7,501 nucleotides of DNA from Terriglobales bacterium (GCA_019241735.1 JAFAWN010000427.1:1-7501), one strand, 5' to 3'; shown: positions 1 to 5,877, numbered from the stretch's first letter. The notes: generated by a model from the sequence alone, not told the origin. Program-made: numbers and translations.

Positions 1-2
1 AA

Positions 3-494
3 GTTCAGGCGCTGGCGGATGTCGCGTCCGAATGCGGCGCGAAGATATTGTATGTGAAGCCGCACGGAGCGCTTTACAACCAGGCGGCGCGCACCCCAAC
101 GATAGCAAGAGCAATCGCGGAAGGGGTGGCGCGGTGGCGCCGCGAAGTCATGCTCGTAGGTCTGGCAGGATCCACCATGCTGCAAGCTTTTCGGGAGGCC
201 GGCTTTGCGGTTGCGGCCGAAGCCTTCGCCGACCGCCGCTACGAGAAAGACGGAAGCCTGCGGTCACGGCAATTCGAAAATGCGCTGATCATTAATCCTT
301 TGGAAGCCGCGCAGCAGGCGCAAAGTATTGTCCAACTCGGAATTGCAATGTCCAGCGATGGAAGTGAGGTTGCTCTCTCCGCGCAAACCATCTGCATTCA
401 TGGCGACACGCCAGGTGCTCCGGAAATTGCTGCCGCGGTTGCCGGGAAACTGAGGCAGGCCGGCATTACCCTGCGGGCAATGGCCCGGCTCTGA
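3..494 (+). CDS. pxpA: 5-oxoprolinase subunit A, LamB/YcsF family (5'-truncated by window edge)
   Basis: PxpA works with the PxpB/PxpC pair to cleave 5-oxo-L-proline (pyroglutamate) with ATP, giving L-glutamate in the cytoplasm. Only the last 163 codons are in the window. The frame is open from base 3, so the start lies upstream; the family is usually about 250 residues, so roughly a third is missing. The signature VKPHGALYN is encoded at about 51-77. Further family blocks follow: FADRRYEKDGSL at about 219-254, and ICIHGDTPG near the C-terminus at about 391-417, typical of LamB/YcsF proteins. A TTG codon at 48 lies inside the conserved domain and is not the real start. The gene ends in TGA 18 bp before an MFS transporter on the same strand, suggesting co-transcription. 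PxpB and PxpC would be expected upstream, outside the window. Family assignment is firm; the exact substrate is inferred from the family. Confidence 0.93.
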   Translation, partial: VQALADVASECGAKILYVKPHGALYNQAARTPTIARAIAEGVARWRREVMLVGLAGSTMLQAFREAGFAVAAEAFADRRYEKDGSLRSRQFENALIINPLEAAQQAQSIVQLGIAMSSDGSEVALSAQTICIHGDTPGAPEIAAAVAGKLRQAGITLRAMARL

Positions 495-512
495 CACAGC
501 AACGGACTTCGA

Positions 513-1751
513 ATGCGAACCGCGTCGCAGATCGGCTGGATAAGAGAGCTCACCCGCCCGGAACTCAACACCTTGACCGCTACATTTGGCGGCTGGGCGC
601 TCGACGGCCTCGACGTAATGGTCTACAGCTTCGTGATCCCTACGCTTATCACGGCTTGGCGCCTGAGCAAGGCCCAGGCCGGCATGCTGGGTACCGTCAC
701 ACTGCTTATTTCCGCAATCGGCGGAGGACTCGCGGGAAGGCTGGCTGACAGGTTTGGACGCGTGAGGATTTTGCAGATAACCATTTTATGGTTTGCCGTC
801 TTCACGTTTCTCAGCGGGTTCACGCAGTCGTTCTGGCAGTTGCTGATCACGCGCGGTCTTCAAGGCTTGGGCTTCGGCGGCGAGTGGGCGGTGGGATCGG
901 TGTTGATAGGCGAGAGCATCCGGGCACAGCATCGGGGCAAAGCCGTGGGATGCGTGCAAGCCGGTTGGGCAATCGGCTGGGGATTTGCCGCCGTTCTGTA
1001 CACGATGGCGTTTTCCTGGCTGCCTCCAAATTTCGCGTGGCGGACATTATTTTGGATAGGAATTTTGCCGGCGTTGCTGGTTTTCTTCATCCGCAAAAAT
1101 GTGCCGGAGCCGGTTGTGTCCGCGCCGGTACGCGATCCCAGAATGCTGGGGGGGTTCCTCGGAATATTCTCGCCTGTGCTGCTCCGCACCACGATCTTAT
1201 GCTCGCTGCTGGCTCTAGGGGTGCAGGGCGGCTACTACGCGATAACCACCTGGCTGCCGACCTATCTGAAAACGGAAAAAGGGCTTTCAGTTTTGGACAC
1301 TGGCGGGTATCTGGCGGTAATCATCGCGGGATCCTTCGCCGGGTATGTGTGCGCAGCCTATCTCTCGGATTTGCTGGGTCGTAAGCCGACGCTGGTGCTG
1401 TTCGCGGTGGGAGCGTCGATCACGGTCATGGCTTACACATTCCTCAACATCGGCAATTCGGGGACTCTGGCGCTGGGTATGCCGTTGGGATTCTTCTCCT
1501 CCGGGGCCTTTAGTCCGGTAGGCGCGTTTTATACCGAATTATTTCCTCGCCGTTTGCGGGGCACGGGGCAAGGCTTCACATATAATCTTGGGCGCGCCGC
1601 TGGCGCATTGTTCCCGGCGCTGGTAGGCTTCCTGACGGCCTCGATGCCGCTGGGGCACGCTATCGCAATTTTTGCCGCGGGCGCGTATCTCGTTATGATG
1701 GCGGCGACTTTGTTGTTGCCCGAGACAAAGGGCATACAGTTGCGAGCATAA
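513..1751 (+). CDS. MFS transporter, carboxylate/sialate:H+ symporter-like
   Basis: A 412-residue inner-membrane secondary transporter with about twelve hydrophobic segments. The loop 2-3 MFS signature is present (GRLADRFGR, residues 75-83), with a weaker second copy in the other half (DLLGRKP, 286-292). Other recognisable parts are an acidic motif in the first membrane segment (DGLD, 31-34), GGEWAVG at 122-128, a Pro/Arg-rich loop ELFPRRLRG at 342-350, and the C-terminal PETKG at 403-407. The GGEW block and the stretch after it resemble the sialate/lactate and aromatic-acid H+ symporter branches, so an organic anion is the likely substrate. The ATG at 513 is preceded by only a weak ribosome-binding site (ACGGA, 502-506). 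The 18-bp spacing from pxpA suggests one operon, which makes 5-oxoproline or a related carboxylate a reasonable but unproven cargo. A sugar-acid substrate cannot be excluded. Confidence 0.9.
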   Translation: MRTASQIGWIRELTRPELNTLTATFGGWALDGLDVMVYSFVIPTLITAWRLSKAQAGMLGTVTLLISAIGGGLAGRLADRFGRVRILQITILWFAVFTFLSGFTQSFWQLLITRGLQGLGFGGEWAVGSVLIGESIRAQHRGKAVGCVQAGWAIGWGFAAVLYTMAFSWLPPNFAWRTLFWIGILPALLVFFIRKNVPEPVVSAPVRDPRMLGGFLGIFSPVLLRTTILCSLLALGVQGGYYAITTWLPTYLKTEKGLSVLDTGGYLAVIIAGSFAGYVCAAYLSDLLGRKPTLVLFAVGASITVMAYTFLNIGNSGTLALGMPLGFFSSGAFSPVGAFYTELFPRRLRGTGQGFTYNLGRAAGALFPALVGFLTASMPLGHAIAIFAAGAYLVMMAATLLLPETKGIQLRA

Positions 1752-1799
1752 GAGGTCAGCAACTCCAGGGATTGAGATTTGGAATCAGCTGCTAAGGAT

Positions 1800-1804
1800 G
1801 GAGG
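1800..1804 (+). promoter_or_regulatory. Ribosome-binding site of mscL
   Basis: GGAGG lies six bases before the ATG at 1811. It is the strongest Shine-Dalgarno match on the left side of the window and fixes the mscL start. Confidence 0.75.
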
Positions 1805-1810
1805 ACAACG

Positions 1811-2227
1811 ATGAAAGGATTTAAACAGTTTCTGCTGCGCGGCAATGTGGTGGACCTCGCCGTAGGTGTGGTGATCGGCGTGGCATTTGGCGCGGTAATA
1901 ACGGCACTGGTGAAGGACCTGATAACTCCGCTGATTGCCGCCATCGTAAAACAGCCGGACTTCTCTGCCATTACCTTCACGGTGAATGGCAGCAAATTTT
2001 TGTTGGGGGATTTCATCAATGCGTTGCTGTCATTTGTGTTGATAGCAGCCGCAGTTTATTTCTTCGTCGTCCTGCCTATCAATGCATTGGTCGCACGCGC
2101 GCGGCGGGCGGAGGCCCCTGCTGATCCCACCACACGGAAGTGCCCGGAGTGTTTAAGTGAGATTCCAATTGGAGCACGCAAGTGCGCATTCTGCACGACG
2201 GCGGTGGCGCCGGCGCGGGCGGCTTGA
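1811..2227 (+). CDS. mscL: Large-conductance mechanosensitive channel MscL with C-terminal zinc-ribbon-like tail
   Basis: MscL forms a pentameric inner-membrane pore that opens under membrane tension and releases solutes during hypo-osmotic shock. The 138-residue protein starts with the typical amphipathic N-terminus and RGNVVDLAVGV signature (residues 10-20). The pore-lining first membrane segment spans about 14-45 and the second about 68-92 (DFINALLSFVLIAAAVYFF). The periplasmic loop between them is short. After a basic linker (RARR, 96-99), the tail carries C111-x2-C114 and C125-x2-C128 in a C-x2-C-x10-C-x2-C arrangement, as expected for a zinc ribbon. This differs from the E. coli protein, whose tail is a charged helix. 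The start is supported by a good GGAGG site. The gene lies 59 bp after the MFS gene and could be in the same transcript or separately driven; I saw no convincing promoter. Its stop lies only 5 bp from the stop of the convergent small gene. Confidence 0.96.
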   Translation: MKGFKQFLLRGNVVDLAVGVVIGVAFGAVITALVKDLITPLIAAIVKQPDFSAITFTVNGSKFLLGDFINALLSFVLIAAAVYFFVVLPINALVARARRAEAPADPTTRKCPECLSEIPIGARKCAFCTTAVAPARAA

Positions 2228-2232
2228 TGGAA

Positions 2233-2382
2233 TCAGGCGCGTTTGAACCTGTTAAGCACTGCGCCTAATGCAACTCCGATGCCGGCTCCAATCGCGACCC
2301 ATGCGCCCATGTTGTGTGATGCCGCCCCCATGGCGGCGCCTATCCCAACTCCAATTGCGATTCCCAGACCGAATCTATTCAT
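2233..2382 (-). CDS. Small glycine-zipper membrane protein (49 aa), translationally coupled to the SIMPL gene
   Basis: I do not recognise a named gene. The 49-residue product consists almost entirely of two hydrophobic, Gly/Ala-rich segments, about residues 5-21 and 26-43, joined by a short polar link (SHNM). The segments resemble each other: IAIGVGIGAAMGA at 8-20 and VAIGAGIGVALGA at 29-41. Both show the small-residue spacing of glycine zippers, which pack membrane helices tightly against each other. The ends are basic (R3; R45, K47, R48). The reading frame is genuine in form: ATG at 2382, TGA ending at 2233, and an upstream GAGG (complement of 2390-2393) seven bases before the start. The ATG overlaps the stop of the upstream SIMPL gene as ATGA, so translational coupling is likely. 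Its function is unknown; an inner-membrane or envelope partner of the SIMPL protein is an inference from the gene order. Confidence 0.72.
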   Translation of the reverse strand: MNRFGLGIAIGVGIGAAMGAASHNMGAWVAIGAGIGVALGAVLNRFKRA

Positions 2383-3122
2383 GGCGCTGCCTCATATGTT
2401 AGGTCCACATCCGCATGCACGTCGATAGTGCCGGCTGAAATTGGCTCCAGCGACGTAGATTGTAGCTTCTCGAAAGAGAATTCGCGTGGAGGAGAAATCA
2501 CGACCGGCTGTCCCTCCTCGATGGACACAAGCCGCCCTAACTTCAGTTTCAGCGATGCAGCCAGCGCTTCCGCCCCCGCCTGAGCCTGCGCTGCCGCCAA
2601 CGCCAGAGCGCGGGCGCGAACATTTTTCTCGTTGCGCAGGGTAAATGTGAGCCGGTTGATGCTGTTTGCTCCCGATTTCAAGGCGATGTCGATCACGATC
2701 CGCAGCTTGGAGATATCGTTCAAGAGAACCCGGACGGTACTCGACGCCGTGTATCCGGTGATCGACGGCGGCGCGTCGCGCGGATAATCGTAGTTGGGAT
2801 TCACCGAGAAGTTAATGCTCTTGACGTTGGCAGCGGGCAATGCCGCCTTGAGTTCACGAGCGAGCACCGCAGACTGTTTCGCATTCAGATCAGTGGCTGC
2901 TTGTGGGCTAATCGCCTGTCCGACCACTCCAATATCGAATTGCACTTGATCCGGTTCTACAGAAATACTCGACTGTCCGTGCACCTTCAACGATGCAGGG
3001 GGCGCCTCGCCCTGAGGAGAATTTTGCGCATGTGCGGTAAGAGCGCAACCCAGCAAAACGGTCAGGAGGGGCGTGAGGAACCTCCGGCGCGTAGCCGCAA
3101 ATTCGACCGGCGTGAAAAACAT
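2379..3122 (-). CDS. Exported SIMPL-domain (DUF541, YggE-like) protein
   Basis: A 247-residue protein of the SIMPL/DUF541 family, which includes E. coli YggE (linked to oxidative stress tolerance) and Brucella BP26. The biochemical role of the family is poorly defined. Residues 11-32 form an export signal (TRRRF, then a hydrophobic stretch ending in AHA before Q33). The LLGC at 23-26 is a borderline lipobox, so a lipoprotein is possible. The SIMPL domain runs from about residue 44 to the end. It shows the opening KVHGQSSISVEPDQV, then ITGYTASSTVRV at 121-132, the helix NVRARALALAAAQAQA at about 167-182, and a final beta strand near IDVHADVDLTYE. I chose the ATG at 3122 because it leaves a normal signal peptide; a longer GTG start at 3191 would add 23 non-signal residues and run into the divergent gene. 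The start has no clear ribosome-binding site but has a -10-like TATACT just upstream. The stop overlaps the next gene by 4 nt. Confidence 0.88.
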   Translation of the reverse strand: MFFTPVEFAATRRRFLTPLLTVLLGCALTAHAQNSPQGEAPPASLKVHGQSSISVEPDQVQFDIGVVGQAISPQAATDLNAKQSAVLARELKAALPAANVKSINFSVNPNYDYPRDAPPSITGYTASSTVRVLLNDISKLRIVIDIALKSGANSINRLTFTLRNEKNVRARALALAAAQAQAGAEALAASLKLKLGRLVSIEEGQPVVISPPREFSFEKLQSTSLEPISAGTIDVHADVDLTYEAAP

Positions 3123-3128
3123 TCCCGT

Positions 3129-3134
3129 AGTATA
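3129..3134 (-). promoter_or_regulatory. Possible -10 element for the SIMPL gene
   Basis: On the minus strand the hexamer reads TATACT (5 of 6 matches to TATAAT) and ends six bases before the ATG at 3122. Transcription starting about seven bases downstream would begin at or next to the ATG itself, giving a leaderless or nearly leaderless mRNA. No good -35 hexamer is found 16-18 bp upstream (GAAACT at a 17-bp spacing is poor), so this is tentative. Confidence 0.3.
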
Positions 3135-3175
3135 TGGGAGAACGGCGGACAAGTTTCTGCCCGGTTGGGACGAAT

Positions 3176-4462
3176 ATGAGGAGCCTCTCACGCCGTCATT
3201 TTTTGTCGCTTACAGCGGCCCTGCCGGCGGCGCTCAGTCCGCGCTTGCGGACCTGGATTTCTGCCTCCGATGACAATTTCCTGGAAGACTTGAGCTTCCG
3301 AACGTTCTTATATTTCTGGGAGCAAGGCGACCCCCACACGGGCCTGGTCTTAGACCGGGCTCGCACCAACGGCACACAGATTCCGGGGAGAAGCCTGGAT
3401 ATTGCCAGCACCGCGCTTACCGGCTTTGCACTAACCGCGATGTGCATCGGCGCGGAACGGCGCTGGCTGGATCCGAACCGGCTGCGAGGGCGTGTCCGGG
3501 CGACACTCCAACACCTGGCCTATGAGCAGGAACATGTGCTGGGATGGTACTACCACTTTGTGAATCGCAAGACCGGTGAGCGCGCCTGGAACTCAGAAAT
3601 TTCGACGATTGATACCGCTATGCTGCTCGCTGGAGTGCTGACCGCGCAGCAATATTACCGGGATGATGGTGAGATGTTCGATCTCGCCTCAGAAATTTAT
3701 GAGCGGGTGGACTTCAACTGGATGCTCAATAAACGGACCGGTCTGCTGCACATGGGCTGGCTGCCGGAGAGCGGATTCCTGCACGCAGAGTGGACTGCAT
3801 ATTACGAACAAGCTGTGCTTCACATGCTGGCTATCGGCTCGCCGACATATCCCGTGCCGGCGGAGTCCTGGTATCGTTTCGCGCGTCCGGAGATTGAATC
3901 CTTCGGCTACAGATATGTCGGTCTGGGACCCCTGTTCACACACCAGTATTCGCAGGCGTGGCTCGATCTCAGGAACCGGCGCGATGGGCCCCCATACGAC
4001 ATAGATTATTTCCAGAACTCCATGGCCGCGACCTACGCCCACCGGGCTTATTGCCTGAGTCTCCGCAGCTTCGCCTCAACTTATTCGGAATATCTGTGGG
4101 GCATTAGCGCGTCCGACAGCGACATTGGTTACGTGGTGTGGGGCAGCCCGTTGTCGCGGCGGGATGTGGACGGCACGGTCGTGCCGTGCGCGGTGGCAGG
4201 ATCATTGATGTTTGCGCCCAGAATCTGTCTGCCTGCGCTGCGTTACATGCAGCAGAATTTCGGCGAACATATTTACGGACACTATGGATTCGCCGACGCC
4301 TTCAATCCCCAGACACTTTGGGTGAATCCCGACGTTATCGGCATCAACCTGGGAATCACGCTGCTGAGTGTGGAGAACCTGCGCACCGGACGGGTTTGGG
4401 ACTGGTTCAATCGTTCGAATGACATCCAGCGGGCGATGAATAAGGTGTTCCAGGTGTATTAA
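3176..4462 (+). CDS. Exported glucoamylase-like glycan hydrolase (PF10091 / GH144-type)
   Basis: A 428-residue secreted protein of the glucoamylase-like family whose studied members act on beta-1,2-glucans (GH144) and fold as an (alpha/alpha)6 barrel. The N-terminus carries a twin-arginine-like signal (SRRHFLS at 5-11, then a short hydrophobic stretch to about 20), implying Tat export to the periplasm or outside. The mature domain begins around DDNFLEDLSFRTFLYFWE (32-49). Family blocks in order are NSEISTIDTAMLLAG (139-153), EQAVLHMLAIGSPTYP (211-226), GPLFTHQYSQAWLDL (251-265), DYFQNS (277-282), GHYGFADAFN (368-377) and NPDVIGINLGITLLSVENL (384-402). The ATG at 3176, with GGGA at 3167-3170, is preferred over the in-frame ATG at 3134, which would put 14 non-signal residues before the Tat motif. 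The gene is divergent from the SIMPL gene with 53 bp between starts. The exact substrate is uncertain, and the final block differs from the form I remember for the family. Confidence 0.88.
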   Translation: MRSLSRRHFLSLTAALPAALSPRLRTWISASDDNFLEDLSFRTFLYFWEQGDPHTGLVLDRARTNGTQIPGRSLDIASTALTGFALTAMCIGAERRWLDPNRLRGRVRATLQHLAYEQEHVLGWYYHFVNRKTGERAWNSEISTIDTAMLLAGVLTAQQYYRDDGEMFDLASEIYERVDFNWMLNKRTGLLHMGWLPESGFLHAEWTAYYEQAVLHMLAIGSPTYPVPAESWYRFARPEIESFGYRYVGLGPLFTHQYSQAWLDLRNRRDGPPYDIDYFQNSMAATYAHRAYCLSLRSFASTYSEYLWGISASDSDIGYVVWGSPLSRRDVDGTVVPCAVAGSLMFAPRICLPALRYMQQNFGEHIYGHYGFADAFNPQTLWVNPDVIGINLGITLLSVENLRTGRVWDWFNRSNDIQRAMNKVFQVY

Positions 4463-4489
4463 AACGTGGCGCGGAGTGTTCGCCAACGA

Positions 4490-4510
4490 GCCTCGCGTTG
4501 TATGCGAGGC
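4490..4510 (+). other. Stem-loop after the glucanase-like gene, possible transcript end
   Basis: GCCTCGC at 4490-4496 pairs perfectly with GCGAGGC at 4504-4510 around a 7-nt loop, giving a 7-bp GC-rich stem 27 bp after the stop codon. No T-run follows, so it is not a classical intrinsic terminator; it could protect the 3' end or act with Rho. A weaker 5-bp stem (TGGCG at 4467-4471 with CGCCA at 4481-4485) sits just before it. The rest of the 4463-4571 gap shows a TGATAAAGT stretch (4552-4560) that resembles an extended -10 close to the next start. Confidence 0.4.
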
Positions 4511-4571
4511 ACTTAATCGTATTACCGGCAAATTCCATACCCCGAAATACCTGATAAAGTACTGACCACCA

Positions 4572-5573
4572 ATGATCCAACGATCGCTTTTCGTTATTTT
4601 CCTCCCGTTAATTCTGCTTTCGATTTCAGCGGCCCAGAACACCTCTTTCCAATACATGCGAGTGGGGAACCAGCAGGATGCGACGACCCATCCATCGGCA
4701 GGGACGGCCATGATGGGAGGTGGCAGCGATCTGGACGAAGCGTTCCGCTGGCTGTGCGCGAAGGCGGATGGCGGCGATTTTCTGGTGCTCCGGGCCCATG
4801 GGGACGATGCCTACAATTCCTACGTTAACGGACTGTGCAAAGTGAATTCGGTGGCGACGCTTATCATCCCTGATCGTAAGACCGCTCAGGATCCCGCGGT
4901 AGCCGAAATCATTCATCATGCGGAGGCGATTTTCATCGCGGGAGGCGATCAGGCAAACTATATCCACTTCTGGCAGGGGACGCTGGTGCAGGACGCCATC
5001 AATGCTCACATCGCCGCCGGGAAACCGATTGGCGGCACCAGCGCGGGACTCGCAGTTCAGGGCGAGTTTTTATACGGGGCACTGAACGATCCGGACGACA
5101 GCGAACTGCAATCCAAGGATGCGCTCGCGAACCCGTACCATAACCAGGTCACGGTGGTGCGGGACTTCCTGCACATTCCGAATCTGAAGGAGACCATTAC
5201 CGATAGCCATTTTGCCAAGCGAAACCGCATGGGCAGGACTCTAGTGTTTCTCGCGCGCATCATGCAGGATGGAGGGTCAAAGCATCCCCGGGAGATTGCT
5301 ATCGACGAGAAGTCGGCATTTCTACTCGAACCGGACGGAAAAGGAGTGGTAATTGGCACTGGCCGTGGTGTTTACTTCCTTCGCCCCACACAGCCGCCCA
5401 AGGTATGCAGGAAAGAGGCGCCGCTCGATTTCCGCAATATTTCTGCGTATCACGTTCCAGCGGGAGGACACTTCGACGTGCGATCGTGGCGCGGCGAGGG
5501 CGGAAATGCCTACGTGCTGTCCGTTGAGCAGGGCGCGATTGTTAGTACGCTACCGAACAATTCGATTTATTAG
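4572..5573 (+). CDS. Exported S51-family peptidase, cyanophycinase-like
   Basis: A 333-residue hydrolase of peptidase family S51, which contains cyanophycinase (cleaving the beta-Asp-Arg polymer cyanophycin) and alpha-aspartyl dipeptidase. Residues 1-21 form a signal peptide (basic start, hydrophobic LFVIFLPLILLSISA, cleavage near SAA-QN), so the enzyme is exported. The family blocks are visible: MGGGSDLDEAF at 48-58, FIAGGDQANY at 121-130, the nucleophile elbow GGTSAGLA at 154-161 with S157 as probable nucleophile, DSHFAKRNRMGR at 211-222 with H213, and IDEKSA at 244-249 with E246. S157, H213 and E246 correspond to the Ser/His/Glu set known in cyanophycinase, so the enzyme looks catalytically intact. 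The start codon has no clear ribosome-binding site. No cyanophycin synthetase gene is nearby, so the substrate may be external cyanophycin or another beta-aspartyl or Asp-rich peptide. It lies 109 bp after the glucanase-like gene. Confidence 0.87.
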   Translation: MIQRSLFVIFLPLILLSISAAQNTSFQYMRVGNQQDATTHPSAGTAMMGGGSDLDEAFRWLCAKADGGDFLVLRAHGDDAYNSYVNGLCKVNSVATLIIPDRKTAQDPAVAEIIHHAEAIFIAGGDQANYIHFWQGTLVQDAINAHIAAGKPIGGTSAGLAVQGEFLYGALNDPDDSELQSKDALANPYHNQVTVVRDFLHIPNLKETITDSHFAKRNRMGRTLVFLARIMQDGGSKHPREIAIDEKSAFLLEPDGKGVVIGTGRGVYFLRPTQPPKVCRKEAPLDFRNISAYHVPAGGHFDVRSWRGEGGNAYVLSVEQGAIVSTLPNNSIY

Positions 5574-5648
5574 GCGGGCACCAGGCAAGAAATGTCACGA
5601 TCCATGCCGGATTCGGTTGACTTCTGGCCACAAACTGACAAACTCCAC

Positions 5649-5681
5649 GCCAAGTTCCCTTACAATGCCCTGCAACTTGGC
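5649..5681 (+). promoter_or_regulatory. Inverted repeat enclosing a -10-like hexamer (possible operator)
   Basis: GCCAAGTT at 5649-5656 and AACTTGGC at 5674-5681 are exact inverted copies 17 bp apart. The spacer includes TACAAT at 5661-5666 (5 of 6 matches to TATAAT). The best upstream -35 candidate, CTGACA at 5635-5640, is 20 bp away, longer than usual. If this is the promoter, a dimeric regulator on the two arms would cover the -10 region. The symmetry is plain to see; its role is an inference. Confidence 0.35.
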
Positions 5682-5717
5682 CCCGGTCCCCCTTCGCGGC
5701 AATAATCTGGAGCAAGT

Positions 5718-5734
5718 CCTGCATTTAGTGCAGG
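5718..5734 (+). other. Short hairpin upstream of the TonB receptor gene
   Basis: CCTGCA at 5718-5723 pairs perfectly with TGCAGG at 5729-5734 around a 5-nt loop (TTTAG). No T-run follows. It could be the end of the S51 peptidase transcript or a leader element of the receptor gene. Confidence 0.35.
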
Positions 5735-5815
5735 CGGGCAAGCTTGCATCCGGCCTGTGATATCGTGTTGCTCCGGCTTGCCAACCATCCAACACACAGG
5801 TAAGTGTAAGACGAA

Positions 5816-5833
5816 CCCGCGACGTGACGCGGG
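5816..5833 (+). other. GC-rich hairpin in the presumed 5' UTR of the TonB receptor gene
   Basis: CCCGCG at 5816-5821 and CGCGGG at 5828-5833 form a perfect 6-bp stem with the 6-nt loop ACGTGA. CGAA at 5812-5815 can additionally pair with TTCG at 5842-5845, making an outer stem with an 8-nt one-sided bulge. The element ends about 45 nt before the start codon, so it leaves the ribosome-binding site free. mRNA stabilisation or binding of a regulator are both possible. Confidence 0.4.
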
Positions 5834-5866
5834 ACTCAAAGTTCGCGGAGATATTGCTTCGCTGGA

Positions 5867-5873
5867 AGAGGAG
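5867..5873 (+). promoter_or_regulatory. Ribosome-binding site of the TonB receptor gene
   Basis: AGAGGAG lies four bases before the ATG at 5878. It supports this start, which is also the one that gives a proper signal peptide. Confidence 0.7.
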
Positions 5874-5877
5874 ATCT

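Larger units (their letters stand above)
5574..5877 (+). other. Gene-free 304-bp leader region of the TonB receptor gene
   Basis: I see no credible protein-coding gene here; frames crossing it are shadows. It contains an 8-bp inverted repeat around a -10-like TACAAT (5649-5681), a 6-bp hairpin (5718-5734), a possible longer imperfect hairpin (5737-5782), and a GC-rich hairpin in the presumed 5' untranslated region (5816-5833), followed by the ribosome-binding site. The region therefore probably holds the promoter and a structured leader for the receptor gene. Confidence 0.6.

Noticed and set aside
788..1384. A 198-codon second plus-strand frame inside the MFS gene
   Set aside because: It is a shifted-frame shadow of a well-supported 412-residue transporter, with Arg/Gly-rich sequence and no recognisable domain.
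1772..1798. TTGAGA (1772-1777) as a -35 box for an mscL promoter
   Set aside because: The only downstream candidate, TAAGGA, matches the -10 consensus poorly, the spacer is 15 bp, and transcription would start inside the ribosome-binding site.
2174..2216. GCAC-GCAA-GTGC hairpin and GCGCCGGCGC palindrome near the end of mscL, as a terminator between convergent genes
   Set aside because: Both are inside the coding sequence, short, and followed by no T-run on either strand; GC-rich codons explain them.
2243..2428. A 61-codon plus-strand frame rich in Pro and Ala
   Set aside because: It is the complement of the glycine-zipper gene: Gly/Ala codons read backwards give the Pro/Ala repeats. The minus-strand frame has a ribosome-binding site and sensible membrane helices.
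3134..3175. Longer N-terminus of the glucanase-like protein from an ATG at 3134
   Set aside because: The 14 added residues would precede the twin-arginine signal and show no signal character; the ATG at 3176 gives a normal signal start with an acceptable ribosome-binding site.
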